From Planococcus glaciei (GTDB lineage: Bacteria > Bacillota > Bacilli > Bacillales_A > Planococcaceae): a stretch of DNA of 64,000 nucleotides. Below, one piece after another: positions 33,244-42,175 of this stretch. The stretch spans positions 62,001-126,000 of the forward strand of contig NZ_FNDC01000005.1 in assembly GCF_900099655.1 (NCBI RefSeq), given 5' to 3'. Under the pieces are notes generated by a model. The model searched no databases. It had not been told where the DNA came from and saw nothing but the letters and a program-made list of their open reading frames with translations. The translations under genes were made by a program, and so were the position numbers. Every line of letters starts with the position of its first letter. Positions within the stretch are counted from its first letter, which is position 1.

Positions 33244-34092
33244 ATGAAATCGTTACTTACAAAAATTGAACTCGACCTGGAGCAATTGTCGGCAGCGGAA
33301 CGGCGCATCGGCGAATACATCATCCAGCAGCCGGATGCCATTCCGCATATGACCACAAAAGAACTGTCGGAAAAAGCGGGCGTGAGCGAAGCGACCATCA
33401 TCCGCTTCTGCAAATCGATCGGCATGGGAAGCTTCAAATCCTTCAAATTGGCGCTCATGAAAGACCTGACCCTGACCGATACGAACCTGACGGACTTTTC
33501 GGTGCTTCAGCAGAAAGATTCCCCATATGATTTATTCCATAAAGTCATCCACGTCAACAAGTCGGCCATTGAATCCTGTTCAGATTCGATGGACCGGAAA
33601 GAATTGGTGAAAGCGGTCGAAGCGATGAAAGATGCGAAAAAAATCGTCTTTTTCGGCGTCGGCGGTTCTTCGACGGCGGCTGTGGATGCCCAGTACAAAT
33701 TCATGCGGCTCGGCTATCAGTCCATCACTTCGCTGGATTTCCATTACATGCTGTCATTGATTCCGCATCTGACGGAAAACGACGTGTTTGTCGCAATTAG
33801 CATGTCGGGGCGGACAAAAGACGTGCTGGAACTGTCGCGCTTTGCGAAAAAAAGAGGCGCAAAAGTGATTGCCATTACGAACTTGAACAAATCGCCGCTT
33901 TATAAAGAAGCGGACATCCGGCTGTGTACACCAAACGTTGAACAGGATTTCCGGAGCGGCAGCATCGCTTCCCGGATGACCCAACTCACCGTGGTCGACA
34001 CCCTTTATATGAGCGTTTTCCACCACCTCGGCGAAAAAGTGCTGCAGCAGTACTACGACGCCCGCAGTGAGATGGAAAGTTTGAGAAGGTAA
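33244..34092 (+). CDS. murR: MurR/RpiR-family regulator of MurNAc use
   Basis: A 282-residue regulator with an N-terminal HTH_6 domain (LSAAERRIGEYIIQQPDAIPHMTTKELSEKAGVSEATIIRFCKSIGMGSFKSFKLALMKDL region, about residues 1-75). A C-terminal SIS sugar-phosphate domain follows (VFFGVGGSSTAAVDAQYKFMRLG, DVFVAISMSGRTKDVLELSRFAKKRGA). In Bacillus and E. coli, MurR senses MurNAc-6P and represses murQP. A TATAAT at 33187-33192 lies ahead of it. Its own terminator hairpin occurs twice after the stop, with a 351-bp element between the copies, which separates it from murQ. Confidence 0.88.
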   Translation: MKSLLTKIELDLEQLSAAERRIGEYIIQQPDAIPHMTTKELSEKAGVSEATIIRFCKSIGMGSFKSFKLALMKDLTLTDTNLTDFSVLQQKDSPYDLFHKVIHVNKSAIESCSDSMDRKELVKAVEAMKDAKKIVFFGVGGSSTAAVDAQYKFMRLGYQSITSLDFHYMLSLIPHLTENDVFVAISMSGRTKDVLELSRFAKKRGAKVIAITNLNKSPLYKEADIRLCTPNVEQDFRSGSIASRMTQLTVVDTLYMSVFHHLGEKVLQQYYDARSEMESLRR

Positions 34093-34093
34093 A

Positions 34094-34114
34094 GAGAGCT
34101 GAGAAATCAGCTCT
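34094..34114 (+). terminator. Left copy of the murR terminator hairpin
   Basis: GAGAGCTGAGAAATCAGCTCT directly after the murR stop. It lacks a T-tail here; the same 21 bases recur at 34466-34486 with the T-tail. Confidence 0.7.
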
Positions 34115-34465
34115 GAGCTTGTAGACAAAAGAATTTTTATACTTGAGAGATGAATTAACATACAACTGGACATTCCGGATCCTCCGTTTCAGCCGGACGC
34201 GTTCCGCGGGCTCGCGCCGAACTAACTCGGAACTAGCGTTCCAAGTGGATTTCGGCACTTCGCTATCCCGCAGGAGTCGCCGGCTTCCACTCCGGATCCT
34301 AAACATGAAGGCTATTAAGCGGCGCCGCTTTTCCTCATAAAGATGTTTGTTTAAACTTGAAATTGGATTCAATTCACATTCACTAATGAATCAAAGAGAA
34401 GCTCCAACCGGTCCAGTTGGTTTTATGCATCACTATACATCTCATCTAGATTTTGTCTACAGTTT
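34115..34465. mobile_element. MITE-like element A (351 bp, 11-bp terminal inverted repeats)
   Basis: TGTAGACAAAA at 34120-34130 and TTTTGTCTACA at 34451-34461 are perfect inverted ends. The element lies between two identical 21-bp copies of the murR terminator hairpin. It has no coding frame. A GC-rich core (34199-34281, TTCCGCGGGC to TCCCGCAGGAGTC) is followed by an AT-rich half containing CCAACCGGTCCAGTTGG at 34404-34420. A diverged copy in reverse orientation is at 57673-58106. Confidence 0.7.
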
Positions 34466-34498
34466 GAGAGCTGAGAAATCAGCTCTTTTATATTTTTT
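34466..34498 (+). terminator. Right copy of the murR terminator, with T-tail
   Basis: The same 21-base hairpin as 34094-34114, now followed by TTTATATTTTTT. This is presumably the original terminator. Confidence 0.85.
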
Positions 34499-34502
34499 AT
34501 TT

Positions 34503-34519
34503 ATGAAATTAAAATTCAT
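34503..34519 (+). promoter_or_regulatory. Near-palindrome upstream of murQ, MurR-site candidate
   Basis: ATGAAATTAAAATTCAT is nearly symmetrical (ATGAA/TTCAT arms) and lies 17 bases before the murQ -35 box. RpiR/MurR-type regulators bind AT-rich palindromes, but no defined motif confirms it. Confidence 0.35.
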
Positions 34520-34536
34520 AATTTAGATAATTTATA

Positions 34537-34564
34537 TTGACATGGAATTTCTTAAGGGTACAAT
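34537..34564 (+). promoter_or_regulatory. Sigma-A promoter of murQ-murP
   Basis: A perfect TTGACA at 34537-34542 and TACAAT at 34559-34564, spaced 16 bases. The murQ start is 35 bases downstream. Confidence 0.82.
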
Positions 34565-34598
34565 AAAGTCAAGAAATAACCAAATAAAGGATGAGCCG

Positions 34599-35483
34599 AT
34601 GTTAGAGAATTTGTCTACAGAGAAAAGAAATGACGACACGATGAAGCTGGATGAAATGTCGACGCTGGAAATCCTTGAAACGATGAACCGGGAAGACCAG
34701 ACGGTTCCAGGTGCGATTGCCAAGGAGATAGACCGCATTGAACAAGCGGTGCAAGCAGTGATCAAATCGTTCCATGCTGGCGGCCGGCTGATTTATGTAG
34801 GGGCAGGCACAAGCGGACGTCTTGGCATTTTGGATGCAGTGGAGTGTGTACCGACTTTTGGCGTCTCGCCGGATGTCGTGCAAGGTTTCTTAGCGGGTGG
34901 AATGGAAGCGTTCACAATGGCTCAAGAAGGAGTGGAAGACAACCCGTCTCTTGCCAAGGAAGAATTGAAAAAAGTTTCCTTAACGGAAAAAGACACGGTG
35001 GTCGGCATTGCAGCAAGCGGCAGAACGCCTTATGTAATCGGGGCGCTGGAGTATGCAAGTGAAGTAGGCGCGAAAACGGTAGCCATTTCCTGCAATACGG
35101 AATCGGAAATCAGCCGGTATGCGCAAATTGCGATTGAAATCGAGACAGGTCCGGAAGTCTTGACCGGTTCTACGCGTTTAAAAGCCGGAACGGCCCAAAA
35201 GCTCGTATTGAACATGATTTCAACAGCTTCGATGATCGGCGTCGGCAAAGCTTACGGAAATTTGATGGTGGATGTGCAGGCGACCAACAAAAAACTGATT
35301 GAGCGTTCGAAGCGTATTATTATGGATGCTACGCAAGTGGATTATGAAACAGCGGAGCGTTTTTACGAAAAAGCTGATCGCCATGTCAAAACGGCCATCG
35401 TCATGATTTTATTGGATTGCTCAAAAGAAGAAGCGGCTGAGAAGCTGGAAACAGCTGGCGGTTTTGTAAGAAAAGCTTTATAA
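34599..35483 (+). CDS. murQ: N-acetylmuramic acid 6-phosphate etherase
   Basis: It cleaves the lactyl ether of MurNAc-6P to give GlcNAc-6P and D-lactate in the cytoplasm. The 294-residue SIS-fold protein has DEMSTLEILETMNREDQTVPGAI, the signature GRLIYVGAGTSGRLGILDAVECVPTFG with its catalytic Glu, AQEGVEDN, VVGIAASGRTPYVIGAL and RLKAGTAQKLVLNMISTASM. The ATG at 34599 has AAAGGA upstream; the longer frame runs into the promoter. It is first in the murQ-murP unit, 25 bp before murP. Confidence 0.96.
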   Translation: MLENLSTEKRNDDTMKLDEMSTLEILETMNREDQTVPGAIAKEIDRIEQAVQAVIKSFHAGGRLIYVGAGTSGRLGILDAVECVPTFGVSPDVVQGFLAGGMEAFTMAQEGVEDNPSLAKEELKKVSLTEKDTVVGIAASGRTPYVIGALEYASEVGAKTVAISCNTESEISRYAQIAIEIETGPEVLTGSTRLKAGTAQKLVLNMISTASMIGVGKAYGNLMVDVQATNKKLIERSKRIIMDATQVDYETAERFYEKADRHVKTAIVMILLDCSKEEAAEKLETAGGFVRKAL

Positions 35484-35508
35484 CACAATGGGAGAGCGGG
35501 GGGACAGT

Positions 35509-36888
35509 ATGAAAAAAGAACAAAAAATGGCGCAGGATATTCTTAAGCAAGTCGGGGGAAAAGAGAATATCCAACGGGTAGCCCACTGTATGACGCGTTT
35601 GCGGTTGTCGCTGAAAGACGACAGCAAAGCGAATATCAATGACTTAAAACGAATTGACGGCGTAATGGGCGTCGTTGAAGACGACACGCTTCAAATCGTG
35701 GTAGGACCCGGAACGGTCAATAAAGTCGCAGCTGAAATGAGCAATGAAACAGGGCTTGCAATCGGGGAAGAAGCGGCTGTCAACGAAGGCGATATGGATT
35801 TCAGCGAAAAAGCGGAACTCGACCGCGAAAAAATGAAGCAAAAAAACAAAACGCCGTTCAAGATGTTTTTGCGCAGAGTCGGCAATATCTTTATTCCGCT
35901 GATTCCTGGTTTGATTGCTTCGGGGATTATCAACGGTGCAGCGAACTTCGCTAAAAACGCCGGAGTGGATGAAACAGCAACGTATATGCAGATTTTATTG
36001 CTGCTGGGAAGCACGGTCTTTACATACTTGGCTATTTTAGTCGGTTGGAACACAGCGAAAGAATTCGGCGGTACGCCGGTGCTTGGTGCAATTGCCGGGG
36101 GTATTTTGTTCAATCCGTTATTGGCGGATATTACGATTTACGGGGAACCGCTCGTCGTCGGGCGCGGCGGATTGTTCGGAGTCATTTTTGCAGCTTGGCT
36201 GATGACTTTTGTTGAAAAGAAAGTGCGTTCTGTCATGCACAGTTCGATTGATATTCTTTTTACACCATTAATTACGGTTCTTGTAGTTGGATTTATTTCT
36301 TTGTATGCGATTGTTCCAGTTGCCGGTGTATTGAGCGACATCATTACTACCGGGTTGATTTCAGCGCTTGATGTCGGCGGAGTGGTAGCCGGCGGCGTCT
36401 TGGCAGCATTCTTCCTGCCGCTTGTTATGCTCGGGCTTCACCACGGGTTGACGCCGATTCACGTGGAATTGATGAACACGTTCGGCAGCACGGCGTTATT
36501 GCCGATCTTGGCAATGGCAGGTGCGGGGCAAGTCGGCGGCACGATTGCCATTTACGTGAAAACGAAAAACCAGCGTTTACGCAATATCATCAAAGGCGCA
36601 TTGCCGGTTGGAATCCTTGGAATCGGAGAGCCGTTGCTGTACGGTGTCACCTTGCCGCTTGGGCGTCCGTTCATCACCGCTTGTATGGGTGCAGCATTCG
36701 GCGGTGCCTTCCAGGCAGTGATGCACACGGCGGCGCAAGGCATCGGCGTATCGGGCATCTCCTTGATCCCACTGATCGCTGACAGCAAGTACATCTGGTA
36801 CTTCCTGGGGCTCGTTGTTTCGTACGTCTTTGGATTTATCTTCACGTATTTGTTTGGATTCAAAGAGAGAATGGCAGAAGGGATCTAG
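35509..36888 (+). CDS. murP: MurNAc-specific PTS permease, EIIBC
   Basis: A 459-residue PTS protein that imports and phosphorylates MurNAc (or the disaccharide MurNAc-GlcNAc). The IIB domain (residues 1-85) has the phosphorylation Cys27 in VAHCMTRLRLSL. The IIC domain (about 110-459) shows GNIFIPLIPGLIASGIINGAANF, PVLGAIAGGILFNP, LGLHHGLTPIHVELM and GIGEPLLYGVTLPLGRPFI. There is no IIA domain, so phosphate must come from another EIIA; the one fused to the neighbouring NagE is a candidate. The stop codon lies inside the 9-bp direct repeat that borders an intergenic element. Confidence 0.93.
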   Translation: MKKEQKMAQDILKQVGGKENIQRVAHCMTRLRLSLKDDSKANINDLKRIDGVMGVVEDDTLQIVVGPGTVNKVAAEMSNETGLAIGEEAAVNEGDMDFSEKAELDREKMKQKNKTPFKMFLRRVGNIFIPLIPGLIASGIINGAANFAKNAGVDETATYMQILLLLGSTVFTYLAILVGWNTAKEFGGTPVLGAIAGGILFNPLLADITIYGEPLVVGRGGLFGVIFAAWLMTFVEKKVRSVMHSSIDILFTPLITVLVVGFISLYAIVPVAGVLSDIITTGLISALDVGGVVAGGVLAAFFLPLVMLGLHHGLTPIHVELMNTFGSTALLPILAMAGAGQVGGTIAIYVKTKNQRLRNIIKGALPVGILGIGEPLLYGVTLPLGRPFITACMGAAFGGAFQAVMHTAAQGIGVSGISLIPLIADSKYIWYFLGLVVSYVFGFIFTYLFGFKERMAEGI

Positions 36889-37016
36889 AAAAGCGGAGGC
36901 GGCCATCTAGCCCCGACAAGCGCTGGAGGGTTTGGCAGGAATGGCGTACTTTGCCATTCAAGACAAAACCGAAGCGACCTCGAGGGGCTGGCCGCTGGAG
37001 CTGGACACTAGAAAAG
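36885..37016. repeat. Dispersed palindromic element, second copy, at the murP stop
   Basis: A diverged copy of the 19341-19461 element (TAGCCCCGACAAGCGCTGGAGG...GACCTCGAGGGGCTGG...GAGCTGGACA, central AATGGCG/GCCATT hairpin). CTAGAAAAG occurs at both ends (36885-36893 and 37008-37016), and the left copy contains the murP stop codon TAG. Confidence 0.78.
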
Positions 37017-37071
37017 TGAAAGCGGCCCTTCATATACTACACACCATGAAAAACATAAGAGTAAGACAACC

Positions 37072-37104
37072 AAAAAGGGAGAACCAGTTCTCCCTTTTTT
37101 TCTT
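37072..37104 (+). terminator. Terminator of murQ-murP
   Basis: AAAAAGGGAGAA-CCAG-TTCTCCCTTTTT perfect 12-bp stem with a T-tail. It lies only 21 bases before mupG, so mupG may depend on read-through. Confidence 0.88.
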
Positions 37105-37124
37105 TAGCCAAAAGGAGGAATAGC

Positions 37125-38192
37125 ATGCGCGGCATATCAGTTTATTTAGGAGAAGGCTCGCCGAAAGACCTCGAGCCATATATTCAAAGGGTCCGAAAGC
37201 TCGGATTCAGTGCAATTTTCACGTCGCTGCACATCCCGGAAGAAGACCCGTCGTTGTATAAGGAAAGGCTGCGGGAGCTGGGAGTACTGGCGCGGGCATA
37301 CGACATGGAATTGATGGCGGACATTTCGCCGAAATCGCTGGGGCATCTCGGATTCACTTGGGACAATGCTGAAGGCTTAGTGGAATGGGGAGTCACCGGG
37401 CTCCGGATCGACTACGGCATCAAAGAGGACACGATTGCTGAGCTGTCTGGGAAAATGAAAATCGCCTTGAATGCCAGCACCTTAACGCAAGAAGGATTAG
37501 CACGTTTAAAAGCAGCTGGCCTTCGGACAGAAGCGGTTGAAGCTTGGCATAATTTCTATCCGCGGCCCGAAACCGGGTTGGATACGCAAGATTTCTATGA
37601 AGTAAATGAGTGGCTGAAAAGCGAAGGCTTGGCGGTCATGGCCTTTATACCGGGAGATGGCAAGCGCCGGTGGCCTTTATTCGAAGGACTGCCCACTTTG
37701 GAAGAGCATCGCAGCGTTTCGCCATTTGCGGCGTATGTGGCATTCGAAAAAAGCGGGCTGGTGGATAAGATTTTGGTGGGCGATATCACACTCAGCGAAG
37801 AAAGCCTGGCGCAATTCGCTGCTTATGAGCAAGGTGTCCTCCAATTGCGTGCAAAGAAGCTGACCGAAAATCAGGCTTTGCTAGAAACAGCCGGTCTGGT
37901 CCAAACCAACCGGATGGATGCGGCAAGAGACTGCGTCCGTTCGATGGAGTCAAGGGAATACGGCTTGTTCGGCACATGGCAGCTGGCACCGGAACACACC
38001 ATTGAACGGCCAACCGGCAGCATTACAATCGACAATGAACGCTACGGCCGCTACAAGGGCGAGATGCAAATCACAAAAAGAGACTTGCCGGCAAACAATA
38101 GGGTCAATGTCATTGGAAGAGTTCTGCAGGAAGATTTAACATTGCTCAAGCATGTAAAATCCGGAGTGAAATTTCAGTTAATATGGGTATAA
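37125..38192 (+). CDS. mupG: MupG-type 6-phospho-N-acetylmuramidase (DUF871)
   Basis: It hydrolyses intracellular MurNAc-6P-GlcNAc to MurNAc-6P and GlcNAc, as shown for S. aureus MupG. The 355-residue protein has an N-terminal TIM barrel (RGISVYLGEGSP, FSAIFTSLHIPEED, LMADISPKSLGHLGF, GLRIDYG, NFYPRPETGL, AFIPGD) and a small C-terminal cyclophilin-like domain with RYKGEMQI and NVIGRV motifs, the full DUF871 layout. AAAGGAGG fixes the start. No separate promoter was found between the terminator and this gene. Confidence 0.92.
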   Translation: MRGISVYLGEGSPKDLEPYIQRVRKLGFSAIFTSLHIPEEDPSLYKERLRELGVLARAYDMELMADISPKSLGHLGFTWDNAEGLVEWGVTGLRIDYGIKEDTIAELSGKMKIALNASTLTQEGLARLKAAGLRTEAVEAWHNFYPRPETGLDTQDFYEVNEWLKSEGLAVMAFIPGDGKRRWPLFEGLPTLEEHRSVSPFAAYVAFEKSGLVDKILVGDITLSEESLAQFAAYEQGVLQLRAKKLTENQALLETAGLVQTNRMDAARDCVRSMESREYGLFGTWQLAPEHTIERPTGSITIDNERYGRYKGEMQITKRDLPANNRVNVIGRVLQEDLTLLKHVKSGVKFQLIWV

Positions 38193-38396
38193 AGAAGAAT
38201 TTTAATTTCTAATTTTCTTCCTCCAAAAGGCGTACTTCTGCCCCTGAACCTGAGCAAATATAAACGGAACGAAAAATGGAAAGCGCAAAATCCATTTAAA
38301 GACAGAGCTATTGGGGCATGGGCAATAAAAGAATTGTCAGATAATATTGGACAGTAGAGGTAAATAAATACAAAAAAGAATAAGGGGAGGAAAGAA

Positions 38397-40034
38397 ATGA
38401 AAAAAAGAACGAAGCTCAAAGTCCTGTCGTCTGCCTTGGTTTGTTCGCTTGCTTTCACATCTGTTCTCGCTTCACCGGCAATGGCGGCTCCGGCGAACCA
38501 GTGGAACCAACCGGGTCCGATGTCGCCTGTACTCCATCCGGGTTCAGTGAAAGGGGCGGGCATGATCCAGGAACCGCTGGACCGTTTTGACACTGAAATT
38601 GAAAGCGCTTTAACGGCGAAGACAACGCCGGGTGCGGTCGCGTTTGTCGCCCGAAGCGGGCATATCGTTAAGCACGACGCGTATGGTTATGCATCTCTGT
38701 ACGCCGACGACCAGTTTACTCCGGTGGACAACCCGATTGAAATGAAAGAAGACACGATTTTTGACTTGGCTTCCATCAGCAAAATTTTTACGACGACTGC
38801 GGCGATGAAGCTGTACGAAAAAGGGCATTTTAAACTGGATGACCCGGTGGCTCTGCACCTTCCTCAATTTGCAGAGAACGGCAAAGAAGCAGTCACCATT
38901 CGCCAGCTCATGACGCACACGTCCGGGTTTATCGCCTGGGTGCCGCTCTATCAGCAAGGAAAGACGCGCGAAGACCGCATCGAATACGCGCTGCGCTATC
39001 CACTGGCCAATCAGCCGGGCACCCATTACACATACAGCGATTTGAACTTGATTACGCTCGGGGCATTGATCGAGAAATACTCCGGCAAACGGCTTGATCA
39101 GTTTGTAAAAGAGGAAATTACGGACCCGATCGGCATGAAAGACACCATGTACAACCCGCCTGCGTCGTTGAAAAACCGCATCGCGGCAACGGAATACCAG
39201 CCGGCGCTTGGGCGCGGCATGGTATGGGGGGAAGTCCACGATGAAAACGCCTGGTCCTTGGGCGGTGTTGCGGGACATGCCGGTGTTTTCTCTACAGCTT
39301 CGGATCTGGCGAAATTCGCCCATATGTTTTTGAACAATGGCAAATACGGCGGCAAGCGGATATTGGAACCGGAAACGGTCCGGCTGCTTGAAACCAACCA
39401 GATTCCGGAATTTCCGGGAGATGACCACGGGCTTGGCTGGGAACTGAACCAGGGTTGGTACATGGACGCGTTAGCAGATTCAGCGGCATTCGGTCACACC
39501 GGCTACACGGGCACAAGCATCGTCATCAACCGGAAAAACAACACGATTGCCATCCTGTTGACGAACCGCGTGCATCCATCGAGAAGCACGATTTCGACAA
39601 ACGGCATCCGCCGGGCATTTGCCAGATCGGTAGCGGACACCATTTCAGCTCCGGTGCCAAAACATCAGGAGGCTTGGTTCTCGGGCTACGGCGATAAATT
39701 AAACAATGAAATGCAAGTCGCTGTTCCGGCGGGCGCCACTGCAGCCTCATTCGATTCATGGCATCGTCTGGAAGCCAACTCGGATTTCGGTTTTATTGAA
39801 ACGTCTTCGGATGGTGTGAACTGGACGCAAGCGGCTGCTCCTCTTACGGGTGAAAGCGGCGAATGGGGACGCACTTCAATCGAATTGCCGGAAGGTACGA
39901 AGCATCTTCGCTTCCGTTACCAAACCGACGCTTCCGTTAATGGACGCGGCTGGTACGTCGGCAATATCCAGATAGACGGCAAACGGATCCAGCCGAAAGC
40001 GGAAAACAACAACTGGACTGTACGCAGCAATTAA
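38397..40034 (+). CDS. Secreted serine hydrolase, AmiE/YbbE-like, with extra C-terminal domain
   Basis: A signal peptide (basic start, hydrophobic core, AMA-AP cleavage region near residue 31) sends it outside. The beta-lactamase/esterase fold carries Ser126-x-x-Lys129 (DLASISKIFTTTAAM), the YTYSDLN second motif and HTGYTG as the third. In B. subtilis the equivalent (YbbE, called AmiE) removes the peptide from MurNAc so NagZ and NamZ can act. At 545 residues it is roughly 100 longer than I recall for YbbE; residues ~435-545 look like a beta-sandwich module (SSDGVNWTQAAAPL, KHLRFRYQTDASVNGRGWYVGNI). Followed 18 bp later by nagZ. Confidence 0.85.
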   Translation: MKKRTKLKVLSSALVCSLAFTSVLASPAMAAPANQWNQPGPMSPVLHPGSVKGAGMIQEPLDRFDTEIESALTAKTTPGAVAFVARSGHIVKHDAYGYASLYADDQFTPVDNPIEMKEDTIFDLASISKIFTTTAAMKLYEKGHFKLDDPVALHLPQFAENGKEAVTIRQLMTHTSGFIAWVPLYQQGKTREDRIEYALRYPLANQPGTHYTYSDLNLITLGALIEKYSGKRLDQFVKEEITDPIGMKDTMYNPPASLKNRIAATEYQPALGRGMVWGEVHDENAWSLGGVAGHAGVFSTASDLAKFAHMFLNNGKYGGKRILEPETVRLLETNQIPEFPGDDHGLGWELNQGWYMDALADSAAFGHTGYTGTSIVINRKNNTIAILLTNRVHPSRSTISTNGIRRAFARSVADTISAPVPKHQEAWFSGYGDKLNNEMQVAVPAGATAASFDSWHRLEANSDFGFIETSSDGVNWTQAAAPLTGESGEWGRTSIELPEGTKHLRFRYQTDASVNGRGWYVGNIQIDGKRIQPKAENNNWTVRSN

Positions 40035-40052
40035 GTTAGAGGGGGATAGAAT

Positions 40053-42155
40053 ATGAAAAAAATTCATAAATTATTGGTTTTGCCGCTGGTGATCGCCGCC
40101 TTGGTGGTTTCTTCACTGGCAGCCGGCGCAGGAGCAGCAAAAGCGCAAAATTCTGCGGCCGATTTGGTGATTCTTCAAAACGTGCCTGAAGTCGAAGTCG
40201 ACAGCAGCGGGGAGCTCACATTAAAAGCCGTGCATTTGTATGAAGACGGCCACTTTTTGGGGGCTTCGGAAGGATTGGAATGGAGTTCGACGAATAAAAC
40301 CGTAGCTTCTGTAGACGCGGAAGGTACTGTAACGGTTCTTGGAAAACCGGGGAAAACGTTTATCACAGTAACCGACGGCAGCTACACGGATCGAATCGCC
40401 GTGCAGGTGAAGCCGGATGGGTCCGCTAAAACCGGCAAAGGCAAACCGCCGGTAAAGGTGTCGGTAATTAAAAGCGGCGGAGAGCGCTACAACTTGATCG
40501 AAAAAGCAGTAGCCGGCATGACGATGGAAGAAAAAGTCGGCCAGATGCTGATGCCGGATTTCAGAAACTGGAAAGGGCAAAACGTCACACAGCTGCTTCC
40601 GGAAATTGAACAGCTGGTGAAGCAATACCATCTGGGCGGCGTCATCTTGTTCCGTGAGAACGTTGTGACAACCGAACAAACGACAAAACTTGTCTCGGAC
40701 TATCAGGAAGCGGCAGAAAAATACGGCCTCTTGATGACGATTGACCAGGAAGGCGGCATCGTGACGCGTCTCCAGTCCGGAACCGATATGCCGGGCAGCA
40801 TGGCGCTGGGAGCGACGCGCTCTGCAGAAATTACGGAGAATGTCGGGAACGCAATTGGCGAAGAGCTTTCCGCTCTTGGCATCAACATGAACTTTGCCCC
40901 GTCATTTGATATCAACAACAATCCGGATAACCCGGTCATCGGCGTCCGTTCATTCGGCGAAAATCCGGAACTGGTCGCAGAACTGGGAGTGGCTTATACG
41001 AAAGGGCTGCAGGCATCCGGAACAGCTGCAACTGCGAAGCATTTCCCGGGACACGGTGACACAGCGACCGATTCCCATATCGGCTTGCCGGAAGTGCCCT
41101 ATGATTTGGAACGATTGAAAGCAGTTGAACTGTACCCGTTCCAAAAAGCGATGGAAGCGGGCATTGATGCCATCATGACCGCGCACGTGACGTTCCCGAA
41201 AGTGGACGGCACGAAAGTCATTTCGAAAAAAGACGGCAGTGAAATCACGTTGCCGGCTACGCTCTCACACAAAGTACTAACAGAATTGATGCGGGATGAA
41301 ATGGGCTATGAAGGCGTCATTTTCACCGATGCCTTGAATATGCAGGCGATCGCCGATCATTTCGGACCGGTTGAAGCCGTGATCCGTGCGGTCAATGCCG
41401 GAAGCGATATCGTCCTCATGCCGGTTGGGCTTGAAAGTGTCGCAAATGGCTTGTACGAAGCAGTCCGTTCAGGAGAAATTTCCGAAGACCGCATCGAAGC
41501 TTCAGTCAAGCGCATCCTGGCATTGAAATTAAAGCGCGGCATTGTGAAAGAAGAAACACCGAAGCCGGTTGAAGAAAAAGTAGCGAATGCGCTGCAGGTG
41601 GTTGGCTCGGAAGAACACCAGCAAGTGGAACGTGAAGCATCGGAAAAATCCATCACGCTTGTGAAAAATGAAGGCGTCTTGCCGCTGGCACCAAATCCCG
41701 AAGATTTAGTGGTGGTTGTCGGAAATGCCTATTCCGATGAGTTGTACGCAGGATTGAAAGCGCGCCATGGCAACACCATCTGGATTCAAAAAGATAATTT
41801 ATTGACCGAGCAGGAACTGGCCCAAGTCCAAGCGGCAAAAGCAGTGGTAGTCGGAACGCGTACATCCACCGTATCGCAGCGTTCGCCGAACAGCGGTCAA
41901 ATGAAAATGGCCAACCAGATCATTGCCTCTACCGATGCACCGGTCATTGCAGTCGGCATCCAAAATCCATACGACATTATGGCTTATCCGGAAGTGGATG
42001 CGTATTTGACGCAATACAGCTTCCGAACAGCAAGCTACGAAGCGATGGCTTCAACGATTCTAGGGCAATTGTCGCCAACCGGAAAATTGCCGGTAACCAT
42101 TCCGGATCTCTCAGGTGGCACATTGTATGAATACGGACACGGACTGACATACTAA
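40053..42155 (+). CDS. nagZ: Secreted beta-N-acetylglucosaminidase, GH3
   Basis: It removes GlcNAc from the non-reducing end of muropeptides. A signal peptide (AGAAKA-QN) is followed by a Big_2-like immunoglobulin module (about residues 50-130: GLEWSSTNKTVASVDAEGTVTVLG), then the GH3 barrel. The barrel has KHFPGHGDTATDSH, with the mobile Asp340/His342 dyad of the NagZ group, and the nucleophile Asp426 in GVIFTDALNMQAI. A second GH3 domain follows (residues ~530-700) as in B. subtilis NagZ (YbbD). The total of 700 residues is longer than that relative, in line with the added N-terminal module, which may hold the enzyme at the cell wall. Confidence 0.94.
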   Translation: MKKIHKLLVLPLVIAALVVSSLAAGAGAAKAQNSAADLVILQNVPEVEVDSSGELTLKAVHLYEDGHFLGASEGLEWSSTNKTVASVDAEGTVTVLGKPGKTFITVTDGSYTDRIAVQVKPDGSAKTGKGKPPVKVSVIKSGGERYNLIEKAVAGMTMEEKVGQMLMPDFRNWKGQNVTQLLPEIEQLVKQYHLGGVILFRENVVTTEQTTKLVSDYQEAAEKYGLLMTIDQEGGIVTRLQSGTDMPGSMALGATRSAEITENVGNAIGEELSALGINMNFAPSFDINNNPDNPVIGVRSFGENPELVAELGVAYTKGLQASGTAATAKHFPGHGDTATDSHIGLPEVPYDLERLKAVELYPFQKAMEAGIDAIMTAHVTFPKVDGTKVISKKDGSEITLPATLSHKVLTELMRDEMGYEGVIFTDALNMQAIADHFGPVEAVIRAVNAGSDIVLMPVGLESVANGLYEAVRSGEISEDRIEASVKRILALKLKRGIVKEETPKPVEEKVANALQVVGSEEHQQVEREASEKSITLVKNEGVLPLAPNPEDLVVVVGNAYSDELYAGLKARHGNTIWIQKDNLLTEQELAQVQAAKAVVVGTRTSTVSQRSPNSGQMKMANQIIASTDAPVIAVGIQNPYDIMAYPEVDAYLTQYSFRTASYEAMASTILGQLSPTGKLPVTIPDLSGGTLYEYGHGLTY

Positions 42156-42175
42156 ACGGATAGGGAGAGATGACT

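Noticed and set aside
34115-34465. Group IIC intron or IS remnant inserted at a terminator
   Set aside because: No reverse transcriptase, transposase fragment or intron domain V is visible; the element is short, non-coding and has inverted ends.
38610-39428. 272-codon open frame on the minus strand inside the serine hydrolase gene
   Set aside because: It is a shadow of codon bias; no ribosome site, and the plus-strand gene has complete catalytic motifs and a signal peptide.
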